From JAJDZL01 sp965202615 (GTDB lineage: Bacteria; Pseudomonadota; Gammaproteobacteria; Arenicellales; JAJDZL01), in NCBI GenBank assembly GCA_965202615.1, contig OZ241837.1, positions 1,240,001 through 1,304,000 on the forward strand: DNA of 64,000 nt, read 5' to 3'. This document shows, in pieces, positions 17,226-27,137 of this stretch (positions are counted from its first letter, which is position 1; every line of letters starts with the position of its first letter). The notes under the pieces are model-generated. The model did not search any database. It was not told the origin of the DNA and saw only the letters and a program-made list of their open reading frames with translations. A program made the translations under genes and the position numbers.

Positions 17226-19637
17226 TCAGTCTCTCATTCTGGTACCGGCCGGATCATAGACGGGTTGGTAGCAAAGTTCAGCATCCCGCATTTCACCCAG
17301 TATTTCCACTTGGAATCGTCCAACAGCGGTGTAGGCGTCAGCGTCGACATATCCCAAGGCAATGTGGCTTTCGGTTGCAGGTCCAAACCCGCCCGAGGTT
17401 ACCGCTCCCACAAGTTTGCCATCAAGAAATATTGCTTCATCACCCCAGATCGCACAATCCCCTGCGTCCACCGTCAAGGTGACAAATTTTTCTCTCGGCA
17501 ACGCATATTTTAAGACTGCTTCCCGCCCCACGAAGTCTCCTTTGTGCAGATTCACGAATCGGTGCAATTCGGCTTCAACCGCGGTGTAATCCGGTGACAG
17601 TTCCAGCCCCCACGCCGGAAAACTCTTTTCCAGCCGTGTCTGCATCAGGCATCGGGTGCCCACCAGGCGAATGCCCAGATTCTGGCCTTCTTTCAGCAGC
17701 AAATCAAACAACTGGCACTGCTGTTGAGAGGGCATATACATTTCGTAGCCGGTTTCTCCCGTGAACGAGACCCGCAGTGTGAGGACATCTGCAATGCCTC
17801 CGATGGACATTCTCGACACCTGCATGAAAGGAAAGCTCAAGGTGTCCATGTCGCGGGCAGCAAGACGGGAAATTAAATCCTGAGCATATGGACCGCAAAT
17901 GTGCAAGCCACTGTAGCCCGCTGAGAGGTTGGTGACTGTCACACCCTCGCGCGGCAGAAACTGATTGAAATGACGAACAAATGAGCGTTGCATGTAATCA
18001 GCGCCCAGCAGAAAATACCGATTGTCTTCGATGTGTGAAACAGAAAAATCGCCGATCAGACGCCCGCGCGCCGATAGCATTGGAGACAGTGTCATTCTGC
18101 CGGGTCGCGGCATGCGATTGGCCAGCACAAAGTTCAGCCAGCTTTCAGCGTTGGGCCCGCTGACCTCAAATTTTGCCATCGCTGAAAAGTCCATCAACCC
18201 GACTTCGTTGCGCACGCGTTTTCCTTCATCAATCACGGGTTGCCACCAGTTGGGTTGACGATAGGTGAGACTGTCGCGCAGATTGGCTGTCCCGGGTGCA
18301 AACCAGTTCGCATGTTCGAGACCGAACGATACCCCGAAAACTGCACCGGCTTCTTTTAGCCGATCATGGACCGGGGCGGTGTGAATCGGTCGTCCTGCTT
18401 CAAATTCCTGGTAAGGGTAGGTTTTCTCGGAACGGTTTTCATAGAAATATCGTGTGGTTTCCCGAGTGTAGGCTGGCGATGCCCAGGCGCCGAATCGAGC
18501 CACATCCCAGCAAAAGACATCAAATTCGGGCTCGCCTGCAATGATCCAATCCGCAATGACTTTGCCGACACCCGCGCCTTGATTAAATCCCGCCATCACC
18601 CCATTCGCACAAAAATAGTTTTCAAGATCAGGATGGGGGCCGATCAGCGGCCCCAGATCGGGAGAGAAAATCATGGGACCGTTGATGATCCGTTTGACGC
18701 CGGCTTCAGCAAGGCACGGCATGATTTCGACAGATTTCTGAAAGTTCCATTCCATACGGGACAGGTCATCAGGCAACAGTTCGTGTCCGAAGTCCAGGGG
18801 CGTGGTGTCTCGGGACCAATGCGTGCAGGTCTTTTCGTACGCGCCAAGCAGCAAACCTTGACCTTCCTGACGCGCATAGCAGCCTGTCTCGTTGTCGTTA
18901 ATTTGCGGCAGTTCAAAATCCAGCTGCTCGATCTGGCCGATGTTCTCCGTTACCAGGTAGTGATGTTCCACCGGAACCAGCGGCAGCTCCACACCCGCCA
19001 GTCTGCCAACCTCCCGGCCCCAGAGTCCGGCCGCGTTGACGATGAATTCGGTCTTTATCTCGCCTTTCTCGGTGCTGACTTGCCACAGTCCGCCTGGCAA
19101 CTGAACCGTCCCGGTAACAGGGTTGTGGCGGTAGATGGAAACACCCCGCTTTCTTGCTGCCGCGGCAAATGCCTGGGTGGCTGATGCCGGGTCCACGTGA
19201 CCGCCGTCTTCCTCCCAAAGACAGGCAATGACATCGCTGACATCAAGAATTGGCGCTTTGTCTTTCGCTTCTTGTGGAGAGATCAAGTGACTTTCAATTC
19301 CCAGTCTTCGGCACGCACTTTGCATCATCAGGTTGCTCTCGACTTCCTCGCGGGTGCGGCAAATATTGAGTCCGCCTGTGGAATGGAACCCGCAGGACTG
19401 ACCGCTTTCCTGCTCCAGTTCCCGGTAAATGTCGAACGTGTACTTGTGAATCCAAGCCGCCGCAGCGGGACGGGTGATGGTAAACAACCCGCCGGCAGCA
19501 TGCCAGCTTGAACCGGACGTCAGTTCCTGTCTTTCAATCAGAATAACATCGGTCCAGCCGGCTTTCGACAGGTGATAGGCTACGGAACACCCGACTACCC
19601 CTCCACCGATGACAACAACCTGTGCTGTGTGTTTCAT
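17226..19637 (-). CDS. Dimethylglycine/sarcosine dehydrogenase-like flavoprotein with GcvT domain
   Basis: This FAD enzyme of about 803 residues has an N-terminal DAO domain (dinucleotide-binding GGGVVGCSVAYHLSKAG just after the start, and SSWHAAGG near the flavin-attachment region) and a C-terminal GcvT-like folate-binding domain (FSAMAKFEVSGPNAESWLN, FTGETGYEMYMPS). This is the layout of dimethylglycine and sarcosine dehydrogenases, which oxidise N-methyl groups and can pass formaldehyde to tetrahydrofolate. The start at 19637 (M-K-H-T-A) sits directly before the FAD motif; an upstream in-frame start would add 17 residues. Substrate choice within the family is not resolved. It heads the leftward group with the MttB and M29-like genes. 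Confidence 0.88.
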   Translation of the reverse strand: MKHTAQVVVIGGGVVGCSVAYHLSKAGWTDVILIERQELTSGSSWHAAGGLFTITRPAAAAWIHKYTFDIYRELEQESGQSCGFHSTGGLNICRTREEVESNLMMQSACRRLGIESHLISPQEAKDKAPILDVSDVIACLWEEDGGHVDPASATQAFAAAARKRGVSIYRHNPVTGTVQLPGGLWQVSTEKGEIKTEFIVNAAGLWGREVGRLAGVELPLVPVEHHYLVTENIGQIEQLDFELPQINDNETGCYARQEGQGLLLGAYEKTCTHWSRDTTPLDFGHELLPDDLSRMEWNFQKSVEIMPCLAEAGVKRIINGPMIFSPDLGPLIGPHPDLENYFCANGVMAGFNQGAGVGKVIADWIIAGEPEFDVFCWDVARFGAWASPAYTRETTRYFYENRSEKTYPYQEFEAGRPIHTAPVHDRLKEAGAVFGVSFGLEHANWFAPGTANLRDSLTYRQPNWWQPVIDEGKRVRNEVGLMDFSAMAKFEVSGPNAESWLNFVLANRMPRPGRMTLSPMLSARGRLIGDFSVSHIEDNRYFLLGADYMQRSFVRHFNQFLPREGVTVTNLSAGYSGLHICGPYAQDLISRLAARDMDTLSFPFMQVSRMSIGGIADVLTLRVSFTGETGYEMYMPSQQQCQLFDLLLKEGQNLGIRLVGTRCLMQTRLEKSFPAWGLELSPDYTAVEAELHRFVNLHKGDFVGREAVLKYALPREKFVTLTVDAGDCAIWGDEAIFLDGKLVGAVTSGGFGPATESHIALGYVDADAYTAVGRFQVEILGEMRDAELCYQPVYDPAGTRMRD

Positions 19638-19837
19638 GCTGAATCCCTGATCGCGATCATTCCACAAGCATCGCGCGATCAATTTCAATCATGCCGCGCA
19701 ACGTGGGGAAGACGCAATAAGCTAAATTGTGTACTCCCGCAGATTTGCAAACATATATACAATAAGATTCTGTTGTCAGGGACAGCAAATTCAGGTTTCA
19801 GGCTTCAAAATTTAACCACCACATCTGTTGGAAGATT

Positions 19838-20695
19838 ATGAGCTTTAAGTACATCACGACCACGCGTCGTTCACCCCATTTGGGAGCGTTTGTCGAAGGA
19901 GTCGATCTCAGCGAGCCATTGGCTGAGGAAGTGATATCAGAAATCAGGTCAGCACTGCTTGACTACGGAGTGTTGTTTTTCCGGAATCAAGTCCTAACTG
20001 AAACTCAGCATATTCGATTGGGTGAGCAGTTTGGCACGCTTGATGAACCCCATCCGGTTTTCGATACCAATCAAGATGACCCGCGCCTGACCATCATTGA
20101 ATCGAAGGGTCGCGCTCATGACGCGGAGCATTATTGGCATTCGGACGTGACTTACCAGGAGGCTCCGTCAATGGGGTCCATTCTGATCGCCAGAAAGATT
20201 CCCGAGTCAGGTGGCGACACGCTGTTTGCCTGCATGTACGCGGCTTACGATACCCTGTCTCAGCCGATAAAAACGATGCTTGAGTCGTTGACAGCGCAAC
20301 ACTCAATTGAACAAGGCTGGGCCACTTCACTGCGAATGCAGTCCAATGGCGAAGCCCGGTTGCAAGAATTGAGAGAAGCGTTTCCGTTGAGAACGCATCC
20401 TGCGCTTCGGACTCACCCGGAAACGGGTCGCACCGCGCTTTATGTCAACGAATATTACACTTCGCGCATCAATGAGTTATCGGAACCCGAAAGCGAAGGA
20501 CTGCTGAAAATACTGTTTCGACATTCTCAATTGCCTGATTTCCAGATTCGGCACCAATGGCAGGTCGGGGATATCGCGTTCTGGGACAATCGCTGTACGC
20601 AACACTACGCATCCCATGACTATGGGGCCGCTCACAGGCTTATGAATCGTGTAACGCTGGTTGGCGACCGGCCCTATTACAAGAATGGACTCTAG
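19838..20695 (+). CDS. TauD/TfdA-family Fe(II)/2-oxoglutarate dioxygenase
   Basis: This 285-residue enzyme belongs to the taurine dioxygenase family. The iron ligands H101 and D103 (WHSDVTY) are present, a distal His lies in CTQHYAS, and the 2-oxoglutarate-binding Arg in RLMNRVTL. Members hydroxylate taurine, phenoxyacids, trimethyl-lysine or related compounds; given the neighbours, a methylated amine substrate is plausible but not shown. It is divergent from the DMGDH-like gene (about 200 bp between them), so they may share regulation. Confidence 0.88.
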   Translation: MSFKYITTTRRSPHLGAFVEGVDLSEPLAEEVISEIRSALLDYGVLFFRNQVLTETQHIRLGEQFGTLDEPHPVFDTNQDDPRLTIIESKGRAHDAEHYWHSDVTYQEAPSMGSILIARKIPESGGDTLFACMYAAYDTLSQPIKTMLESLTAQHSIEQGWATSLRMQSNGEARLQELREAFPLRTHPALRTHPETGRTALYVNEYYTSRINELSEPESEGLLKILFRHSQLPDFQIRHQWQVGDIAFWDNRCTQHYASHDYGAAHRLMNRVTLVGDRPYYKNGL

Positions 20696-20720
20696 CGGGC
20701 AAACACCCGCCGGGTAGAGT
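20689..20720. terminator. Possible bidirectional hairpin between convergent genes
   Basis: Outer arms ACTCTA (20689-20694) and TAGAGT (20715-20720) and inner arms GCGGG/CCCGC form an imperfect stem at the stop of the TauD-like gene. There is no T run on either side, so termination activity is uncertain. Confidence 0.35.
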
Positions 20721-20755
20721 TGGGGATCAACTCAGGACAGGTGGTTTGCGGCACT

Positions 20756-22435
20756 TTACCGGTCGCAGCAGTAATGTTCTAGACGACAGGCGCAAGATGC
20801 GTTGATTTCGACATCCGCTCGCGCCATGGCGAGACTAAGGCGGGGACGAAATTGGCGGACTTGCTTCGTCTTGCCCAGTCGCTCAAGACACTCAACCAGT
20901 CCATGCAGACTCCAGAGATTTTCGATGTGCTGGGAAGTGCTGACCAGCGTGTCAGATAGCCCAAGATCATCCATATAAATTTGTCGAGCCTCTTCAATGC
21001 GTCCCTGCTCAAGCAGCAAAGCGCCCAATGCGTGACGTGCCGGTTGCATCCAGCCCCAGGGTTCATCGTACATCAGGTTGTCATCGAGGTAGACAGCCCG
21101 TCGCAAGTGGTTGAATGCCGCGTCATAGTTCCCCTGTCGATATTCAAGCTCCCCGGCCAGCATCTGATCGGCAATTTTCAAAATGTCCTGGCATGAGTTG
21201 TTGAACAGATAGCGGGTTTCAGGAACTCGTCTTACGGCATCGTGAAACTTTTTCCTTTCACACTGCGCCTCGGCAAGTTCATTGCGTACCGCGTGCGCAA
21301 TTGCTTTTGCGTAGAGCCAGGTTGCGGTCGTCATGGAATACAGATCCGAATCATCAGGGAGCGGATGGTCAATAATCTCCTGCCAGCGTCCGAAACGAAT
21401 GTAGACATGGGCCTTGACTGCAATGTAGCCCTCCATCCAGTCAGCCATGGCAGGGTTTTCAATTCTGAGCAGTTCTTCAGGGACGGTTTCAATCAGTTTT
21501 TCCGCAGCATCCAGCGCGACGTAAAACTGACCCAAAAACATTGCGGCGTAAATCTTCAAATGCAGATTGTGAATTCTGGAAAGAGCGTTGTAATTGAGCG
21601 CACCTTCATTTTCGATGTAGACGCGATCCGCCGCGACCGCCCTGTCATTGGCAACGATTGCTTCATAGTAATGTCCGCACCGAACATCGATATGGGAAGG
21701 CATGTGACACAAATGTCCCGAATCGGGAACCAACTGCCTGAGCTGATCGCTGGCGCGCAGCGCTTTTTCGGGGAAAGGAGACATTTCCATCACGTGGATG
21801 TACATGTGCAATAGACCCGGGTGAGGAATTTTTCCATCTCGCTCGACCCGTGCCATAGCCTTCTCCAGAACGTCCATCGCTTCTACGGTTGATGCGCCGT
21901 CAGACGGGTTGCCTGATTTTAAGTTCCACAGCGCCCATGGCGTGCGTGTCATCAGGGCATCTGCAAACAGTGTGCAAACGTCATCATCGTCCGGATATGC
22001 CCGATACACATGTCGCATTTCATTGGCATAATCATCATTCCAGCGATCGTAGTGCTCTGGTTCTACTGCAGTCGGTGATTGGTACCGCACTTGCAATGCA
22101 TTGATTAGCATTGCATCCTTGTCTGACGCAGAGGCGGATTTTTGTTTTGCTGCGCGAGAGTATCGATAGGTTAGCTGCAGCTTTTCCACCAGTTCGTCTT
22201 GCTGCATGCGGCCCCAGGGCTTGTTGTAATAAATTCCCGAGGTATACGCCATGCCCCAATATGCCATCGCGTAGTCGGGGTTCAGTTCGACCGCCTGCTT
22301 GAAGCACCGAAATGACATTTCCAAATCAAAGCCATAGTACCAGACAAATCCGCGATTGAGCCAAGTCTGCGTTTCGTCGCTGACGGCATTGATGGCATCA
22401 AAATAAACGCCGAGATTGTAGGGATGATTCATCAA
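20756..22435 (-). CDS. Tetratricopeptide-repeat protein of unknown function
   Basis: This 559-residue protein is built mostly of helical TPR-like repeats, for example WYYGFDLEMSFRCFKQAVEL followed by NPDYAMAYWGMAYTSG near the N terminus, and YRQGNYDAAFNHLRRAVYLD near 460-480. It has no signal peptide or membrane segment, so it is probably cytoplasmic. TPR proteins serve as protein-binding scaffolds; no partner can be named. It converges on the TauD-like gene and is divergent from the PhyH-like gene. I recognise similar stand-alone proteins in proteobacteria but not a defined role. Confidence 0.75.
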   Translation of the reverse strand: MMNHPYNLGVYFDAINAVSDETQTWLNRGFVWYYGFDLEMSFRCFKQAVELNPDYAMAYWGMAYTSGIYYNKPWGRMQQDELVEKLQLTYRYSRAAKQKSASASDKDAMLINALQVRYQSPTAVEPEHYDRWNDDYANEMRHVYRAYPDDDDVCTLFADALMTRTPWALWNLKSGNPSDGASTVEAMDVLEKAMARVERDGKIPHPGLLHMYIHVMEMSPFPEKALRASDQLRQLVPDSGHLCHMPSHIDVRCGHYYEAIVANDRAVAADRVYIENEGALNYNALSRIHNLHLKIYAAMFLGQFYVALDAAEKLIETVPEELLRIENPAMADWMEGYIAVKAHVYIRFGRWQEIIDHPLPDDSDLYSMTTATWLYAKAIAHAVRNELAEAQCERKKFHDAVRRVPETRYLFNNSCQDILKIADQMLAGELEYRQGNYDAAFNHLRRAVYLDDNLMYDEPWGWMQPARHALGALLLEQGRIEEARQIYMDDLGLSDTLVSTSQHIENLWSLHGLVECLERLGKTKQVRQFRPRLSLAMARADVEINASCACRLEHYCCDR

Positions 22436-22726
22436 GAGAACGGTTTGTTTTTCATGTCGTTCAAAACCACCTTATCTATATGCCGTGCTCAAGAATTTAT
22501 GATTGGCGCAGAATTTTGGAAGGACAACAACCTAACCCGGCAAAGCCAGAACCAAAAAGTTTAAGCATTTCGTACAAGTTTTCATTTGTAAAGGATTAAT
22601 GTATATTCGGCAAACTTCCTATATATTTTTACAGAGTCTTGCAATACAAATCCCACTACTGAGGCGGTTCAAATTTTGGGCTATTGCGAAACAAACAGTG
22701 AATTTCAAAGCGAGTATACACCGATT

Positions 22727-23545
22727 ATGTTGAAAAAAACAGCCAACAAAAACAGCCAATCCCGCGCTGCATTTGCAATTGATCAGGTAACATTGGATGC
22801 CTACAATAGAGATGGAGCGGTTTTGCTGAAGTCGGTTTTCGAGGATCCCTGGGTTTCGGAATTACGCGTGTCTGCAGACCGTTCTCTCAGTCAATCAAAC
22901 AATTATTTCCATCGCCAACGCGTGTGGGAAAATGATGAAACGTGCCGCGAGTACTGCCTCAATTCCGCAGCGCCGGCACTGGCAGCCGCGTTCATGGATT
23001 CGTCCAAAGTCAACCTGCTCTATGACCAGGTGTTTGCGAAAACTGCTGGCGACCCGGCGACTCCCTGGCATAACGACCTGCCCTATTGGCCGGTGCGAAA
23101 TGGCAAGGCAATGACGGTCTGGCTGGCTCTTGACCCGATCAAACTGAATTCCGGTCCGCTTGAGTTTATTGCCGGGTCGCATTTATGGGACAAATGGTTT
23201 CAGCCATTTTCCACTGTTGCAGATGGCAGTGTCGATGACTTTTATGCCGATACTGAAGAGGGATTTGATCCATTGCCTGATTTTGACGCTGAACGAGACC
23301 AGTATCAGATACTGTGCTGGGAGATGGACCCGGGTGATGTCATGATTTTCGACAGCATGACCGTGCATGGTGCGACAGCGAACACATCACCAGCCGTACG
23401 AAGGGGCTATGCTGTCCGATACACAGACGACGATATGACCTATCGCTCTGACGCAATCATCAACCCAATCATCGTCAATCCTCATTTGCAAGACGGACAA
23501 GCGCTTGATAGTGACCAGTACCCGGCGGTTCACTTCAACCAATAG
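22727..23545 (+). CDS. Phytanoyl-CoA dioxygenase (PhyH)-family enzyme
   Basis: This protein of about 272 residues is an Fe(II)/2-oxoglutarate oxygenase of the PhyH family. The metal-binding triad is visible as H and D in TPWHNDLPYW and a distal His in DSMTVHGATANTS, followed by an Arg in RRGYAVRYTDDD that would bind 2-oxoglutarate. Bacterial members hydroxylate varied small molecules (ectoine hydroxylase is one). I chose ATG 22727 (M-L-K-K-T) because the longer frame begins with a TTG and a stretch without family similarity. It is divergent from the TPR gene. Confidence 0.85.
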   Translation: MLKKTANKNSQSRAAFAIDQVTLDAYNRDGAVLLKSVFEDPWVSELRVSADRSLSQSNNYFHRQRVWENDETCREYCLNSAAPALAAAFMDSSKVNLLYDQVFAKTAGDPATPWHNDLPYWPVRNGKAMTVWLALDPIKLNSGPLEFIAGSHLWDKWFQPFSTVADGSVDDFYADTEEGFDPLPDFDAERDQYQILCWEMDPGDVMIFDSMTVHGATANTSPAVRRGYAVRYTDDDMTYRSDAIINPIIVNPHLQDGQALDSDQYPAVHFNQ

Positions 23546-23666
23546 CCGCATTTGGCTTCAACCCATATTGCAGAATTACTGTCGGGCCTATGCGCGGGCA
23601 AATTTCGCGTCGGTCACTTCAGGTTTCAGCGTGCTTTGCTCATGCTGGCTTCAGAAACTGTTGCAA

Positions 23667-24690
23667 TCAATCAATGGCGATTTGCATTTCATCGTCAGTT
23701 CCAATGGTGAAACGTAATTTATCTGAGAAATCAGGCACTGAAATTTCCTGGAATGATGCCCCTGGAATTGAGATAGTCATCGGTTTCATCAGCGGTCCGC
23801 CTGCATTCGGCCGGGTACTTCACCAACACAAAGTTGGTTTGACTTGGATAGGCTTTCAGTCCCAACTCGTTTAGATTGTTCATCAGGGTGCCGGTCCATC
23901 GTTTGTTGTGATCAAGTACTGCTTCCGTAAACGCAACGTCTTCCATACTTGCGATTCCCGCAGCAAAAGCGACACAGTTTATGGGGAATGAGGGCCCAAT
24001 TTTGGTTTGAAGTTCTATTACCCATTGAGCGCCGCAACACCAATCCAGACGCAGACCCGCCATGCTGTGAAATTTGGAAAATGTCCGAGTTACAATGCAT
24101 TATCGAACTCGTGCACCAATCGGGTTCCAGATTCGTAGTCGTTGACCCGCACATACTCCTCATAAGCAGTGTCAATGATCAGCAGGGCATCGGCAGGCAA
24201 ACCCTGATGCTAGCGACGAATTTCAGTTCCAGAAAAATAAGTGCCTGAAGGGTTGTCGGAATTGGCCAGCAGTAGAATCTTGGTGTTGTCGGTTACCTGA
24301 CTGAGAATCGAATCGACGCTATAGTGAAAGTCGACATCATCGGCTGCGATTGGACTCGTTCAGCAAGTTTTTTGCATAGATTGGAAACTGCATATAGGCA
24401 TTCTTGCTACGAATGAGCTGTTCTCCGGGTCCGGCAAAGGCATTGACGATTCTCTGCAGCAGTTCATCCGACCCGGGACCAAATGCCATTTGCCGTCGGT
24501 TTAACTGATAACGGCTTCAATAGCAGCCGCGAGTCGGTCTGTGTTCACCTCGGGGTAAAGGTGGCTTCGTTCCAGCGAATTCAAGCCTGCTTCAATCGCC
24601 CGCGGACTCATCCAAAATGCAGAATCATTGCAAGGGAGCTTGATCGGTTTTTCGAATCCATCAAGTCTTGAAATATCCACCATCAAGCAA
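23667..24690 (-). pseudogene. hisC: Histidinol-phosphate aminotransferase-like pseudogene
   Basis: Pieces of a fold-type-I PLP aminotransferase appear in order on the minus strand but in different frames: IKLPCNDS and an RAIEAGLNS segment (N-terminal substrate region), GSDELLQRIVNAFAGPGEQ, the PLP-lysine segment TRTFSKFHSMAGLRL, a C-terminal SQTNFVLVKYP stretch, and a final LRFTIGTDDEMQ ending at 23667-23669. At least three frameshifts separate them, one near 23745. It is a dead gene next to the AruI-like gene. In the living state it may have supplied a 2-oxo acid, but that is a guess. Confidence 0.85.
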
Positions 24691-24699
24691 TTGATTGAC

Positions 24700-25117
24700 T
24701 CGGGGTTGGGTTTGGATGAAATTGAGGAGCGCTGATCCATAATCTTGACATTGAATGCAAAACAGATGGTTTGAGCACAGTGGCGTGCACCGAAATGCTT
24801 TGACCTTGCAGTCTCCCTGGCAGCGGTCCACGCATCGATGGATAGTTTTCCACAGCAAGTGCGACATGAGCTGGATAAAAAGAATTGTCCTCCGTACATG
24901 ATGGGGATCTTCCTGATTGATCGCGATGCTGTTTGGACAGATGCCGATCGCAACCTCTGTCCGTCGAAGTCTCGGACACCTGCCGACAGGGATTTATTTT
25001 AATTTTATCAATAAGATACACCTCAATCTAAATTTAACGTCAGGACACTGGTGATCGCCAACATGCAATCTGATACACGACGGTTCATAATTCGTTACCT
25101 GATTAGTCCAGTATTGC
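24700..25117. other. Stretch without a recognisable gene
   Basis: Between the hisC-like pseudogene and the operator-like repeats before the AruI-like gene I see no conserved protein, RNA gene or clear repeat. Short frames here have no family resemblance, so it may be further decayed sequence. Confidence 0.5.
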
Positions 25118-25150
25118 GTTGATATACTAAATCAACATTCTTGCAAGAAT
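25118..25150. promoter_or_regulatory. Two adjacent inverted repeats upstream of the AruI-like gene
   Basis: GTTGAT-7-ATCAAC (25118-25136) is followed directly by the perfect 14-bp palindrome ATTCTTGCAAGAAT (25137-25150), about 75 bp upstream of the coding start. Such symmetric sites often bind a dimeric regulator; no regulator can be assigned. Confidence 0.5.
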
Positions 25151-25224
25151 TATTCTGATTCAGTGAATTTTGATCGTTTCGAAATTTAACGATTCTCATC
25201 TCGATTGTCCGTACAAAGATCAGT

Positions 25225-26835
25225 ATGAAGACCAAGACCTGCGGAGAAGCGTTGATTCAGCTGCTGGCTGAATACGAGGTGTCCTTTGTATTTGGAATTC
25301 CAGGTGAACACACCTTGGAGTTGTATCGAGGAATTGAACGTTGCAAGATTCGCGCGGTGACACCGCGTAACGAACAGGGTGCGAGTTTTATTGCAGATGG
25401 ATATGCCAGAGTGTCCGGCAGACCCGGTGTATGCACTCTGATCACTGGACCGGGCGTGACCAACGCAGCGACCGGAATTGGACAGGCGTATGCCGATTCT
25501 GTTCCCATGCTCGTCATCTCCAGTGCCAATGACACTCCATCTCTGGGCAAAGGGTGGGGACGATTACATGAAACCACCGACCTTTGCGCAATTACACGAC
25601 CAATCACTGCATTCAGCGCAATGGTGCATCACCCCAATGAATTGCCAGAACTGATCGCAAGAGCGTTTACGATATTCAGCTCCAGGAGGCCTCGACCTGT
25701 ACATATTGCGATTCCCATTGATATTTTGGAAATGTCTGTTGAGGGTGGATGGCAGGTGGGTGCGCGTTCAGACCGTCCGTGGCCAGACGTCGGTGCAATT
25801 GATTCAGCAGTTGCAATGCTCAGCACCGCGTCCCGACCAGTGATCGTGGTAGGCGGCGGCGCCCAACATGCTTCAAGAGAAGTCACCCAGATCGCTGAAC
25901 TGCTGACTGCCAGTGTTATTTCGTCAAACGCCGGCAAAGGTATCGTCGCGGATTCAAATGCACTGAGTTTGGGTGGCGGTGTGATCAGCCCGGCTGTACA
26001 GCGTTATCTCGGGCAGGCGGATGTGATCCTCGCAATCGGTACGGAACTTGGTGAAGCTGACAGTTTCATATACGACCTGCCTGTGAATGGCAAAGTCATC
26101 CGGATTGACATTGATCCCGCACAATTCAACGATGCCTTTCCCGCGGCTGTTGGGGTATACGGCGACTCCAAGAAGGCCTGCGAAATGATAGTTGCGAAAC
26201 TGCAGCAGCAAGGCTTATCCGGTGGGACAGGGGACACTGCAGCCGAAGTTCAACAGGTGCGCGATCAGCAGGTGCGTGAATATTCCCGCGTGGAACGACA
26301 GCACGTCGTGCTATTGGAAATCCTGCGCACCGTATTGCCTGATGAATCAATCTTCATGGGTGACATTGCCCAACTGGTGTACACCGGAACCGCGGCGATG
26401 AAAACCGAATTGCCGCGCACCTGGTTTTACCCGGCAGGCTTTGGAACGCTGGGCTGTGCGTTGCCGGGTGCGATTGGTGCAAAACTGGCCAAACCGGAAA
26501 TACCGGTTGTAGCGCTGGTGGGAGACGGTGGATTCATGTTTACAGTCAACGAGCTCGCCACCGCGGTCGAAGAGCAGCTCAGCATCCCAATTGTTATCTG
26601 GCACAATCACAGCTATGCAATGATTCGGGACAGCATGAATAAACGGGGCATTCCCGAGATTGGCATCAACCCCAGAGCACCGGACTTTGTCAAGTTGGCT
26701 GAGGCTTTTGGTTGCCTCGGTACCCAGGTGCAAAGTCGCGATGAGTTTGTCCAGAGCCTTGAAAACGCGCTGGATTATGCAGGCCCTTCAATTATCGTTG
26801 TGACGGAAGACGATAATTGGCTGCAAACTGAATGA
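25225..26835 (+). CDS. ThDP-dependent decarboxylase, acetolactate-synthase-like (AruI-like)
   Basis: This 536-residue thiamine-diphosphate enzyme has the three-domain acetolactate-synthase fold. The N-terminal PYR domain includes the catalytic glutamate E50 (TPRNEQGASFIADGYA), and the C-terminal PP domain has the cofactor motif GDGGFMFTVNELATA. Several stretches (FGIPGEHTLELYRG; the GRLHE segment) look closest to AruI, 5-guanidino-2-oxopentanoate decarboxylase of the arginine transaminase pathway, rather than biosynthetic IlvB. No small subunit is present. An aminotransferase pseudogene lies upstream, consistent with a former 2-oxo-acid route. The exact substrate is not certain. Confidence 0.8.
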   Translation: MKTKTCGEALIQLLAEYEVSFVFGIPGEHTLELYRGIERCKIRAVTPRNEQGASFIADGYARVSGRPGVCTLITGPGVTNAATGIGQAYADSVPMLVISSANDTPSLGKGWGRLHETTDLCAITRPITAFSAMVHHPNELPELIARAFTIFSSRRPRPVHIAIPIDILEMSVEGGWQVGARSDRPWPDVGAIDSAVAMLSTASRPVIVVGGGAQHASREVTQIAELLTASVISSNAGKGIVADSNALSLGGGVISPAVQRYLGQADVILAIGTELGEADSFIYDLPVNGKVIRIDIDPAQFNDAFPAAVGVYGDSKKACEMIVAKLQQQGLSGGTGDTAAEVQQVRDQQVREYSRVERQHVVLLEILRTVLPDESIFMGDIAQLVYTGTAAMKTELPRTWFYPAGFGTLGCALPGAIGAKLAKPEIPVVALVGDGGFMFTVNELATAVEEQLSIPIVIWHNHSYAMIRDSMNKRGIPEIGINPRAPDFVKLAEAFGCLGTQVQSRDEFVQSLENALDYAGPSIIVVTEDDNWLQTE

Positions 26836-27137
26836 TTCACTTGCAATGGTTTGATTTTCACTGAAAATCCCGGCTCGGTCAACTATTCAGGGTATTCACT
26901 GCTGCGTCATGGGCTTGGTCACGCCCTGACCAAACATTATTCCCACACCCGGGCTTAAACCATGCTGCGAATTTGTCATCGCTGATGGTAGGTCTGGCGC
27001 GGCGCAAAGTGATAGGTCCACGCGTTTTCGATCGGGGTCGGTCGCACCGCTGCATGACCTGCGTATTCTGCTTCCCGGCTTAAACGCCTGTGCCAGTCGA
27101 ATAATCGCAACCAAGCAACAGCAACCGTTCAGGTACC
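26836..27137. other. Gene-free, probably decayed sequence
   Basis: After the AruI-like gene the minus strand shows protein-like fragments in several frames (for example GVGIMFGQGVTKPM) that I cannot assign. GATTTTC-ACT-GAAAATC at about 26852 is a small hairpin without a T run. No intact gene is seen. Confidence 0.45.

Noticed and set aside
26852..26868. GATTTTC-ACT-GAAAATC as a terminator
   Set aside because: The stem is AT-rich and there is no T run after it on either strand.
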